From an uncultured Methanofollis sp. (GTDB taxonomy: Archaea > Halobacteriota > Methanomicrobia > Methanomicrobiales > Methanofollaceae), in contig NZ_CALFSA010000243.1 of assembly GCF_937919355.1 (NCBI RefSeq), positions 1 through 27,852 of the forward strand: 27,852 bases of DNA. Reading direction: 5' to 3'. Each line of letters opens with the position of its first letter. Position 1 is the stretch's first letter. Of the stretch, positions 7,515 to 14,376 are shown one piece after another. The notes below the pieces were generated by a model that saw only the letters and a program-made list of their open reading frames with translations, ran no database searches and had not been told where the DNA came from. The position numbers and the translations under genes are program-made.

Positions 7515-8770
7515 GCGGCGTCCCTCCCGTGGCGGGCGGCGGCGAGACGCGCCTTCCCTTTCTCCATCATCTTTTTCGCTGCGGCGGCGTCCCTGCCCTC
7601 GGCGGTGAAGCGGATCTTCGGTTCTGTCCCGCTCGCCCTGATGAGGCACCACCCGTCTTCGTCTTCGAGGCGGATGCCGTCTGTCGGGACGGCGGCGCCG
7701 AGCGTAACCATCAGGTCGCGGGCGTTCTCAAGGCGGACGGAGTCCCTGAGGATCGGGTATGTGGGCATCTCTGCGACCTCGGCGGCGATGTCCCATGCCC
7801 CGGCGATCTCGCAGAGGAGAGCGGCGGCATAGATGCCGTCCGGACAGAGGGAGTTCTTCGGGAAGATCCATGCCCCCGAGGGTTCTCCGCCGAAGTCGCC
7901 CCACCTGAGGAGTTCCTCGGAGACGTAGGTGTCGCCGACAGGCGTCCGCCTCACCTCCGCGACCTCCTCGATCGCCATCGAGGCGTCGGCGGTGGTGACG
8001 ACGCGGCGGGCACCCAGGTATTTTGCAAAGAGCATCAAAAGGTGGTCGCCGCCGATGTACCGGCCCTTCCCGTCGAAGGCCATCATCCGGTCGGCGTCGC
8101 CGTCGTGGACGATGCCGCAGGCGGCGTCTGCTTTCCGCACCATTGCAGGCATGTACGGGAGGTTTGCCTCCAGGGGTTCGGAGGGCCTGACAAAGCGGCC
8201 GTTCGGGTTGGCGTTGAGGGCGAGGGGGCGCACGCCTCCCTCGGCAAGGAGGGTGGGGGTGATCATGCTGCCGGCGCCGTTCCCGCAGTCCACGACGACA
8301 TCGAGGCCTTCAGGGAGCGTGAGGGTGCTGAGGATGGCGTCTTTGTGGATGGCGACGGCGTCGAGGGTGTGGACGCTCCCCTGCGATTCCCAACCGGTCC
8401 AGTGGTCCTGTGCGAGTGCCTCTTCCATGGCGGTCTGCTGGGCGGCGGTGAACGAGGACCCGTCCGGGTTCAGGAGTTTGATCCCGTTGTACTCCTCCGG
8501 GTTGTGCGAGGCGGTGATCATGACGCCGAGGTCGTGGGCCCGTGCGGCGCAGGCGACTGTCGGGGTGGGGGCGATGCCGCAGGTGTAAACGTCGCATCCG
8601 GCCGAGAGGAGGCCGGCACTGACACTGTCCGCGAGGACCTGTCCGGTTGTCCGGGCGTCCCTGCCGACGACGGCGGTCCCGCCGGTGCACGCGGCGGCGC
8701 CGACCCGGATGGCGAGGTCGGCGAACTCCCCGGAATATTCTCTTCTGATCCCTGAAGAGCCGAATAGCAT
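7511..8770 (-). CDS. glmM: Phosphoglucosamine mutase (alpha-D-phosphohexomutase family)
   Basis: 419 residues, slightly short for the family (about 440-450). It starts MLFGSSGIRR, the substrate-binding N-terminus of archaeal phosphohexomutases. The phosphoserine loop is ITASHNP with Ser88, the metal-binding loop is DGDADR at 223-228, the sugar-binding loop is GGEPSGAWIF, and the C-terminal phosphate-binding loop is IRASGTEPKIR. It isomerises glucosamine-6-P to glucosamine-1-P between GlmS and GlmU. It is the first gene of the sugar operon, with a TATA box 73-81 nt upstream. A phosphoglucomutase/phosphomannomutase activity cannot be excluded from sequence, but operon context favours glucosamine. 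Confidence 0.92.
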   Translation of the reverse strand: MLFGSSGIRREYSGEFADLAIRVGAAACTGGTAVVGRDARTTGQVLADSVSAGLLSAGCDVYTCGIAPTPTVACAARAHDLGVMITASHNPEEYNGIKLLNPDGSSFTAAQQTAMEEALAQDHWTGWESQGSVHTLDAVAIHKDAILSTLTLPEGLDVVVDCGNGAGSMITPTLLAEGGVRPLALNANPNGRFVRPSEPLEANLPYMPAMVRKADAACGIVHDGDADRMMAFDGKGRYIGGDHLLMLFAKYLGARRVVTTADASMAIEEVAEVRRTPVGDTYVSEELLRWGDFGGEPSGAWIFPKNSLCPDGIYAAALLCEIAGAWDIAAEVAEMPTYPILRDSVRLENARDLMVTLGAAVPTDGIRLEDEDGWCLIRASGTEPKIRFTAEGRDAAAAKKMMEKGKARLAAARHGRDAA

Positions 8771-8842
8771 GAGTACGTCTGCGCCCTCACAGGATATGAG
8801 GTTTGGGGATTGGGCCGCGGGGATCTTTTCAAGGTATCGAGA

Positions 8843-8851
8843 TTATTATAA
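8843..8851 (-). promoter_or_regulatory. TATA box of the glmM-glmU-glmS operon
   Basis: On the minus strand this reads TTATAATAA in an AT-rich patch within GC-rich DNA, 73-81 nt before the glmM start. A transcript starting about 25 nt downstream would have a leader of roughly 50 nt. A perfect 10-bp palindrome AATCGCGATT (8850-8859) lies at its upstream edge, where the BRE would be. Confidence 0.5.
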
Positions 8852-8889
8852 TCGCGATTTGTGCGGCCGTTCCGGAGGGGGCGGTGCGG

Positions 8890-9110
8890 GGAAGACGGTA
8901 GATCGGCATCTTGTCCGGGGGACTACCGCCCCCGGGCCCCCGGTGCAGGATAGGGGGATGGCAATTTCCCTCAGCAGGATCTCGGTTCTCCCTTCCCCGA
9001 CCCTATCGTAGATCGGGGGACGACCGGAGGGAGTCGAGAAGATCGAAGATCTTCGCTGTCCGGGGGCAACGAGAAGACCGTTAGGGCTTCGAGTGTCCCC
9101 CGGCATAGAT
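8890..9110. repeat. GC-rich intergenic inverted-repeat block
   Basis: This part of the 467-nt gene-free stretch 8771-9237 holds nested inverted repeats. CCGGGGG at 8915-8921 pairs with CCCCCGG at 8929-8935 across a 7-nt loop. The same pair of heptamers recurs at 9060-9066 and 9097-9103 across a 30-nt spacer. CGAAGATCTTCG at 9044-9055 is a perfect 12-bp palindrome. TGTCCGGGGG occurs at both 8913 and 9058, and TAGATCGG occurs near 8899 and 9010. The frames open through it lack motifs and are not convincing genes. It looks like an interspersed, structured intergenic repeat, but copy number cannot be seen from this window. Confidence 0.45.
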
Positions 9111-9185
9111 TGTGGGGAAGGCGGGTGATCGATGTCTCCTTTCATAGTGCATCAGGAGGAGGCATTGACCGAAGTATGAAAATTC

Positions 9186-9230
9186 ACCATAAAAAATGGG
9201 CCCGAACAGGGTATAAAAATAGGAAGGGCC
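9186..9230 (-). terminator. Probable terminator of the suf-pcm-cyclase operon
   Basis: Just after the stop of the cysteine-rich gene (9238), the minus strand has a T-tract (CTATTTTTATA), a GGCCC/GGGCC pair that can form a stem with a long loop, and then CATTTTTTATGG. Oligo-T tracts are the usual archaeal termination signal. Stem pairing is only 5-6 bp, so the T-tracts are the main support. Confidence 0.5.
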
Positions 9231-9237
9231 GGTCCTT

Positions 9238-9843
9238 TCAGTGCCCGTAGGGGCACCAGTGCTCGACCTTCTGGAGGAGGGCGACGCCCGCTGTGGAGGG
9301 GCCGAGGAAGATCACCCTCTTTGTCCCGGGGGCGGCCTCGATCGCGGCAAGTCCCTCGTCGGAGACGAGGCCGGGGCCGGTGACGAGGAGTATGTCGGCG
9401 TCGGCCGGGTCGGAGACGAGTGCCGCACCGAGGGCGTCGGGGAGGCCCTTTGCCTCGCCGACGACGGCAACCCTCTTCCCTTCGACCTCGGCCAGGAGTT
9501 TTTCGAGGCAGGGGGCATGGTGCACCCCGTCGCAGGCGTTCGTCTTCCTGTTGATGCAGAAAAACCCGGTGACGGCGTTGATGATGGCGCAGGCCGCCGT
9601 CCTTTCTACCGGGCTCCTGAGCGGAGCGCCGAACATGAACGAGACCTTCGTGCACGCCCGGATAGGGTCGGCGGTGACCACGTGGCCGTGTCTGTCGCCG
9701 AAGCACGCCTCTGTGCAGACCCCCCGCGGGTACGGGCAGAGGGGGAGTTTCGGGTTCTGTGCGAGGGAGACGACGCCCTCCTCGCAACCTGCGTCTTTCA
9801 TGATCTCTTCAAGCCGCTGTACGGCAGTTGCAATCAGGTTCAT
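9238..9843 (-). CDS. Cysteine-rich protein with a DUF364-like C-terminal half; function unknown
   Basis: 201 residues with ten cysteines (20, 36, 43, 47, 64, 85, 96, 104, 112, 197). The N-terminal half has CPYPRGVCTEACFGD (36-50) and further Cys in AACAIINAVTGFFC and ACDGVHHAPC, suggesting a bound metal or Fe-S cluster. Residues 121-195 (KRVAVVGEAKGL, ADILLVTGPGL, RVIFLGPSTAG) look like a Rossmann-type half resembling DUF364 proteins, described as putative heavy-metal-binding proteins. I recognise the resemblance but no function. A GTG at 9849 directly follows the upstream stop, but GAGG lies 5 nt before ATG 9843, so the ATG was chosen. It is the last gene of the sufC-sufB-pcm-cyclase run, a position consistent with, but not proof of, a metal-cluster role. 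Confidence 0.72.
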   Translation of the reverse strand: MNLIATAVQRLEEIMKDAGCEEGVVSLAQNPKLPLCPYPRGVCTEACFGDRHGHVVTADPIRACTKVSFMFGAPLRSPVERTAACAIINAVTGFFCINRKTNACDGVHHAPCLEKLLAEVEGKRVAVVGEAKGLPDALGAALVSDPADADILLVTGPGLVSDEGLAAIEAAPGTKRVIFLGPSTAGVALLQKVEHWCPYGH

Positions 9844-9850
9844 TGTCACC

Positions 9851-10462
9851 TCAGGAGATGGGCGTGTCAGAGAGGACCACCCTCGCCGGCGCTCCGTCGA
9901 GCCCTTTGAGACGGAGAGGCAGGGCGATCATATAATAGTCTCCTCCGGGTACACCGGAGAGGTCGAGGAGTTCGATTATCGCGATGCCCTCCTGGAGGAG
10001 GGTGCGGTGGACCGTGCCGTCGCCGTCGAAGGCCTCGATCGAGGGGGAGTCGATACCGATGCAGACGACCCCGGCCTCCGCGAGGAAAGCCGCCGCGTCC
10101 GCGGTCAGGTGCGGGTACGCGGGATCAAACGCGGTTCTTCCGGAGAACCCCGTCTTCAGGAGGACCTTATCGGCACAACCGGTCCGGCCTTCGAGGTCGC
10201 CCCGCGTGATCACCGTCCTTTCCCCGAGGTCGACGACCCGGCACCTCCCGATAAGACGCTCTGGCGGGATGGCGTCGACAGTCGCCCCGTCCTTCAGGTA
10301 GTGGGAGGGGGCGTCGATATGGGTGCCGGAGTGCGTCCCGAGGGCGAGAGCGGCGATACGGTAGTCCCCGTGCTCCTCCCGCCTGAAGGTGACGGCAGGG
10401 TCGCCCGGATAGATAACAGTCTCCCCGGAGAGAGGGCGGGTGACGTCATGGAACACGGACAT
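9851..10462 (-). CDS. Cyclase-family metal-dependent hydrolase (kynurenine formamidase-like)
   Basis: 203 residues. The metal-binding motif H44-SGTHIDAPSH (44-54) is the HxGTHxDxPxH signature of the cyclase/KynB family, and DVTRPLSGETVIYPGDP at the N-terminus and GIDSPSIEAFDGDGTVHRTLL downstream fit the same fold. Members hydrolyse N-formylkynurenine or other amides and lactones; the methanogen substrate is unknown. ATG 10462 shares one base with the pcm stop (TGATG), so the two genes are coupled. A frame extension upstream lies inside pcm and is rejected. No tryptophan-degradation genes are nearby, so a kynurenine role is unlikely. Confidence 0.87.
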   Translation of the reverse strand: MSVFHDVTRPLSGETVIYPGDPAVTFRREEHGDYRIAALALGTHSGTHIDAPSHYLKDGATVDAIPPERLIGRCRVVDLGERTVITRGDLEGRTGCADKVLLKTGFSGRTAFDPAYPHLTADAAAFLAEAGVVCIGIDSPSIEAFDGDGTVHRTLLQEGIAIIELLDLSGVPGGDYYMIALPLRLKGLDGAPARVVLSDTPIS

Positions 10463-11109
10463 CACTCTTCCCAGCCGTGCTCCCCGACGAGGGGGACGAA
10501 GCAGACCGCACCCCACGAAGCCGGGACGATATCGTCGCCGCGGCGGGTGTAGCACATCAGGTACTGGAGTTCGCGGCTCCCGACCGGAGCGACAAGCCTC
10601 CCGCCGTCGGCGAGCTGGTCGAAGAGGGGCTGCGGGACCGACGGGGTCGCCGCAGTCACGATGATCCCGTCGTACGGGGCGTGTTCGGGCAGGCCCAGGG
10701 TGCCGTCAGCCGTGACGACATGGACGTTCTCCACCCCCAGACCGGCAAGGTTCCGCGTGGCGAGGTCGGCAAGTTCGGGCAGGCGCTCGACACTCCAGAC
10801 CTCGGCGGCGAGACGGCCGAGGACCGCCGCCTGGTAGCCGCTCCCCGCCCCAATCTCGAGGATGCGGTCGCTGTCTTCCACCGCGAGGAGTTCTATCATA
10901 ACGGCGACGATATAGGGCTGGGAGATCGTCTGACCGCTCCCGATGGGGAGAGGGTGGTCGCCATAGGCGACGCCCCGCAGACCCGGCGGGACAAAAAGGT
11001 GGCGGGGGACTTCGAGCATCGCGGCGACGACCCGGGCGCTCCTGACACCCCGCGCCCGGATCTGTTTGTCCACCATGTGGTGGCGCTCCTCTGTGTAGTC
11101 CCTCTCCAT
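10462..11109 (-). CDS. pcm: Protein-L-isoaspartate O-methyltransferase
   Basis: 215 residues, typical length. The S-adenosylmethionine-binding motif LEIGAGSGYQAAVL is at 84-97, preceded by GSGQTISQPYIVAVM (57-71), the family's substrate-binding segment, and followed by IIVTAATPSVPQPL and LVAPVGSRELQ. It repairs isoaspartyl residues in damaged proteins by methylating their alpha-carboxyl. The ATG at 11109 is 8 nt after the sufB stop, so it is probably co-transcribed with suf. The N-terminal MERDYTEERHHMVDKQI is the normal start of archaeal Pcm. Confidence 0.95.
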   Translation of the reverse strand: MERDYTEERHHMVDKQIRARGVRSARVVAAMLEVPRHLFVPPGLRGVAYGDHPLPIGSGQTISQPYIVAVMIELLAVEDSDRILEIGAGSGYQAAVLGRLAAEVWSVERLPELADLATRNLAGLGVENVHVVTADGTLGLPEHAPYDGIIVTAATPSVPQPLFDQLADGGRLVAPVGSRELQYLMCYTRRGDDIVPASWGAVCFVPLVGEHGWEE

Positions 11110-11117
11110 CGTCTATC

Positions 11118-12227
11118 TCAATATCCTGCTTCAGATGCGTCGATCGCCGCGTCGATCTGTTTCTGGAGTACCGGTGGCAGTCCCTCGATCTTCACGTCAA
11201 GGAAACCGCGGATGATCGTCGCCGTCGCCTCCTCCTCGGAGAGACCGCGGGACATCAGGTACTCGATCTCGTCCCGTGCGATCTTGCCGACCGCCGCCTC
11301 ATGGGAGAGTTCGGTGCCGGTGACCCGCCCGTCGATCTCGGGGATCGCGTGGATCGTCCCGTCGGTGAGGATGAGGCCCCGGCACTCGATGTGCCCCCTC
11401 GTCTCATCGGTGACGCCGGCGATGTAGCCGCGGGAGATGACTGTCCCGCCCTTCGTGATGGCGCGGGTCACGAGTTCGGCGCTGCTCCCCTTCCCCTGGA
11501 GGACGGCGCGGGACCCGAGGTCGAGGTGGGACCCTTCGTGTGCGATGACAATGGAGGAGAAGCGTGCCGTGGCGTTTTCGGCAAGGATCGCTTCAGGATT
11601 CATCTGGACCCGTGCGACCGGGTGCATGCAGACATAGTTGGAGATGAAGACGCCGTTCTCCTCGACGATTGCGGCGCTCCGCGGGTAGACCGAGATATGG
11701 GGGTTCCAGTTGTGGATCATCGTCGAAGTGAGCCGTGCGTTCTTGCCGACATAGAACTCGGTGATGCCGAGGTGAGAGCCCCTCTTTGCCCCGCTGGCGC
11801 TGGCGCACCCGGAGATGACGTGGAGTTCGGCCCCTTCCTCGGCGATCATGATATTGTGCACGGTCTGGACCGGTTCTGCCGAGAGGTACAGGCAGGCCTG
11901 CACCGGGAAGACGGCGCGGGTGCCCTTGTGGGCGATGACGACGACCCCCTTCGGGTGCTCCTGCTTTGCGACGAACTTCGTGTACTTGTCCTTGTCCCTC
12001 TTGACGGCGTTCCAGTACCTGTCTGCCATCCAGTCATATTTTTCCAGTGCGTCCTCGATGGCGAGGACTTCGACGCCCTGGGCCGAGCAGGTGGTCTGGA
12101 GGATCTTCTGGTCCATCTGGAAGAAACTCCCGCACCTGTTCTCCATGCTGACGTCAAGGCCCGTCTGGGTGAGACGCTCCTGCTCGGTCTCCGGGAGAGT
12201 ATAGAACTCGTTCATATCTGCTGGCAT
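11118..12227 (-). CDS. sufB: SufB/SufD-type Fe-S cluster assembly scaffold protein
   Basis: 369 residues, shorter than bacterial SufB (about 480-495). It shows the SufBD beta-helix core: TSTMIHNWNPHISVYPRS, IVEENGVFISNYVC, SSIVIAHEGSHLDLGSRA, then ETRGHIECRGLILTDG, IPEIDGRVTGTELSHEAAVGKI and EEATATIIRGFLD, which are hallmarks of the family C-terminus. With SufC it would form the ATP-driven scaffold that assembles Fe-S clusters. No SufS, SufU or SufE is beside it, as in the two-gene minimal Suf-like systems of many anaerobic archaea. Start: AAGGAG lies 8 nt before ATG 12227, giving a 16-nt overlap with sufC; an alternative ATG at 12215 overlaps the sufC stop as ATGA but has a poor SD. Confidence 0.92.
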   Translation of the reverse strand: MPADMNEFYTLPETEQERLTQTGLDVSMENRCGSFFQMDQKILQTTCSAQGVEVLAIEDALEKYDWMADRYWNAVKRDKDKYTKFVAKQEHPKGVVVIAHKGTRAVFPVQACLYLSAEPVQTVHNIMIAEEGAELHVISGCASASGAKRGSHLGITEFYVGKNARLTSTMIHNWNPHISVYPRSAAIVEENGVFISNYVCMHPVARVQMNPEAILAENATARFSSIVIAHEGSHLDLGSRAVLQGKGSSAELVTRAITKGGTVISRGYIAGVTDETRGHIECRGLILTDGTIHAIPEIDGRVTGTELSHEAAVGKIARDEIEYLMSRGLSEEEATATIIRGFLDVKIEGLPPVLQKQIDAAIDASEAGY

Positions 12228-12943
12228 GCGAGGCACTCCTTGTAGCCTTTCTCCTTGATCACGTTGAGGATCTCGCGGGGGTTGCCGTGGCACCGGATCA
12301 TCCCGTCGATCATGACGTGGCCGAAGTCGGCCTCGATATAGTTGAGGATGTAGCCGGTGTGGGTGATGATAAGCCCGCTCTTCTGGCGGTTCACGATGTG
12401 CATGTCTTTCTGGAGGAGGCGGGCAATCGAATTGCCCATGAGGGAGATGTTCTCCAGGTCGACACCGCTTTCAGGCTCGTCGGCCATGACAAAGTCGGGC
12501 CTCTGGACCATCAGCTGGAGCACCTCGCTCCTCTTGATCTCACCGCCGGAGAAGCCCTTGTTGATGTCCCGCTCAAGGAACCCTTCCATGTTCATCGACC
12601 TGGCGTATCCGGGGATGTCGCCGGTCTTGCCACCTGCAACAGCGGAGAGGAGTTTGCCGAGTTTCAGGCCGGAGATCGTCGGTGGACGCTGGAAGAGCAT
12701 TCCGATCCCCAGCTTTGCACGCTCGTCGATGGGCATACTGGTGATGTCCTTCCCGTTATAGAGGATACGCCCCTCGGTCACCTGGTAGTTGCCAAACCCC
12801 ATGATCGTCATCAGCAGGGTGCTCTTGCCTGAACCGTTCGGGCCCATCAGGACATGCGTTTCTCCGTCGTTGATCTGGAGGTCGATCCCGTGCAGGACCT
12901 CGCGGTCCCCGATCCTGACCTTCAGGTTCTCAATCTTGAGCAT
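12212..12943 (-). CDS. sufC: Fe-S cluster assembly ATPase SufC
   Basis: 243 residues, the usual size. Walker A is GPNGSGKST at 34-42, Q-loop LFQRPP at 83-88, the SufC-type signature FSGGEIKRSE at 131-140, Walker B FVMADEPESGVD at 151-162, and the switch histidine is in IITHTGYIL. FSGGE(I/K)KR in place of LSGGQ and the ESGVDLE stretch separate SufC from transport ATPases. It powers the SufB/D scaffold encoded next. ATG 12943 has an excellent SD (GGAGGG, 6 nt spacing); the open frame upstream of it is non-coding spacer. It is the first gene of a probable five-gene operon, with a palindrome 80-94 nt upstream. Confidence 0.95.
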   Translation of the reverse strand: MLKIENLKVRIGDREVLHGIDLQINDGETHVLMGPNGSGKSTLLMTIMGFGNYQVTEGRILYNGKDITSMPIDERAKLGIGMLFQRPPTISGLKLGKLLSAVAGGKTGDIPGYARSMNMEGFLERDINKGFSGGEIKRSEVLQLMVQRPDFVMADEPESGVDLENISLMGNSIARLLQKDMHIVNRQKSGLIITHTGYILNYIEADFGHVMIDGMIRCHGNPREILNVIKEKGYKECLACQQI

Positions 12944-13022
12944 GAATAACCCTCCAGAGTATATCAGAAAATGGGGATAAACAGTTATCGGCACGTGCGA
13001 CACTTTCACCCTGCGCACGGCC

Positions 13023-13037
13023 AGGTATTGAATACCT
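13023..13037. promoter_or_regulatory. Perfect 15-bp palindrome upstream of sufC, operator candidate
   Basis: AGGTATT-G-AATACCT is a perfect inverted repeat with 7-bp arms and a 1-nt centre, 80-94 nt before the sufC start in an otherwise gene-free strip. Its length and symmetry fit a site for a dimeric helix-turn-helix regulator. No regulator gene is beside it. An 8-bp palindrome GCACGTGC (12991-12998) lies between it and sufC. No clear TATA box could be fixed in the strip. Confidence 0.45.
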
Positions 13038-13160
13038 CCCTGCCGACCCCATGACCATGACAGACAGTACCTTCTGTGCACTCGCCGTGCGTGCCCGGGC
13101 CTATCAGGTCGTCCAGCGGAGGAACCAGATCTCGAAGGTCGCTTTCCTGGCGAGGAAAAA

Positions 13161-14324
13161 TCAGGACCTGCCGGACCAGGACCTCTGCCCGCCCTGCATC
13201 GTGGTCTGAGCCAGGGGATGGTCGATGAGCCAGCGATAGGTTTCGGCCCGGTCTGAACAGTGGCCGAGAATATGGGCCGAAACTTCCAGCGCCTCGTCGA
13301 ACCGTTGTTTTTCCCTGTTGTAGGCTTGCAGGGCGGTGTTATACGCTGCGGCGTCTTCGTTGAACGCGGAGATACCCGCGTTGTAGTCCGCGGTTTCCCC
13401 TTCCCCGATCATCTCTTCCAGGCGGTCTCTCTCCCCGATGAGCCTCACCTCTTCAGCCCGCAGTGCCGTCATCTCCTCTGCAAGGGAGGTGCCGAGGGTG
13501 GCGGTGATCTCTTCGGCCTCTCTTTTCCGCATCTCGATATATGCGGTCTCGTCGCCGCTCGTGTATTCTGTCGTGCCGTTGCCGGTCCGTATGACCAGAG
13601 GATCTTCGGAGAGTGTTGCCCCGTTTGCCAGGACGTCGGGGACCGACCCGATGAAACCGACATCCGTCGTCTCGATGTAGATATACCCGGTCGACCCGAA
13701 GGTGTTGTTGTCGCCTGCGATGCCGACGGCCATGTGGGAGTCGTTGACGAAGTCGAGGAGGGCGACGTCGTATCCTGCCCGCGAGAGGAGAGCGGCAAGG
13801 AGGAGACTCTTGTCGTCGCAGTCCCCCGTGCCTTCGACAACTGTCTCGACCGGGAACTTGGGCGGCGTGCCGTTCGGGTGGTTCTCGTACGGGATCGCCT
13901 GCACGAAGGCGGTGATCAGTTCGGCATAACGGTCTGAGTCGAGGTCTTTTTTGTCCCTGAGATCGGAGAAGGAGTGGAGGAGTTTGCCGTACAGCGCTTC
14001 CTGGTGGGGGTCGTCGATGAAGGCGCGGTAATATCCGGTCATCCAGACGTCGTCTGATATGTTCTCGTAGAGGATGGCGTTCTTCGGCCCGCTGCGGGCG
14101 CCGCTGTAGACGGCCATGTCCACGGGCATGCCGAGCCGATAGGTGCGGTCCTCGAAGGAGAAGACAAACTCCGAGTCTCCGGTCTCGTCGGCCTCCGAAG
14201 CCGGTGTGATGGACGGATAGATTGCCGCCGGCCGCAGGAACGGCATGACCCCCGATGCCACGATGATGCATGCGCACAGTATCGTGATCCCGATGACGAG
14301 TGTCCGGCGTACCTGTTCCTTCAC
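13161..14324 (-). CDS. Membrane-anchored transglutaminase-like protein with C-terminal coiled coil
   Basis: 387 residues. A hydrophobic segment at about 8-27, after a basic start, predicts a signal anchor with the rest outside the cell. The transglutaminase-like core has the catalytic cysteine in EGTGDCDDKSLLLAALL (C169), histidine in NDSHMAVGI (H197) and an acidic residue in YIYIETTDVG (E218), giving a Cys-His-Asp/Glu triad. Residues about 265-355 are charged and helical (EAEEITATLGTSLAEEM, YNTALQAYNREKQRF), likely coiled coil. Archaeal members act as proteases or amidases or are uncharacterised; substrate unknown. The start is GTG 14324 with GGGGAGA just upstream. A strong TATA box lies 43-52 nt ahead. 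The last ~16 residues overlap an unsupported plus-strand ORF. Confidence 0.85.
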   Translation of the reverse strand: MKEQVRRTLVIGITILCACIIVASGVMPFLRPAAIYPSITPASEADETGDSEFVFSFEDRTYRLGMPVDMAVYSGARSGPKNAILYENISDDVWMTGYYRAFIDDPHQEALYGKLLHSFSDLRDKKDLDSDRYAELITAFVQAIPYENHPNGTPPKFPVETVVEGTGDCDDKSLLLAALLSRAGYDVALLDFVNDSHMAVGIAGDNNTFGSTGYIYIETTDVGFIGSVPDVLANGATLSEDPLVIRTGNGTTEYTSGDETAYIEMRKREAEEITATLGTSLAEEMTALRAEEVRLIGERDRLEEMIGEGETADYNAGISAFNEDAAAYNTALQAYNREKQRFDEALEVSAHILGHCSDRAETYRWLIDHPLAQTTMQGGQRSWSGRS

Positions 14325-14366
14325 TCTCCCCTCCTCCCGTCCCTCCGGCGAGAGTCACGACTGTCT

Positions 14367-14376
14367 CTATATATAG
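14367..14376 (-). promoter_or_regulatory. TATA box of the transglutaminase-like gene, overlapping the HAD gene stop codon
   Basis: CTATATATAG reads the same on both strands and lies 43-52 nt before the GTG at 14324, giving a predicted leader of about 20 nt that includes the SD. Its last three minus-strand bases are the TAG stop of the HAD gene, so terminator-side and promoter sequences are fused. Confidence 0.65.

Noticed and set aside
8846..9145. Minus-strand 99-codon frame across the GC-rich intergenic block
   Set aside because: Composition is Pro/Arg/Ser-rich with no motif, no SD, and it coincides with the inverted repeats and the glmM promoter; it looks like open frame by high GC.
9177..9251. 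24-codon plus-strand ORF (MKIHHKKWARTGYK start)
   Set aside because: Very short, runs through the terminator T-tracts of the opposite operon, and no matching promoter or downstream partner.
13051..13209. Plus-strand 52-codon ORF (opens MTMTDSTFCALAV) between sufC and the transglutaminase-like gene
   Set aside because: No SD, no clear TATA box, and its 3' third overlaps the opposite gene's C-terminus; the palindrome upstream is equally explained as a sufC operator.
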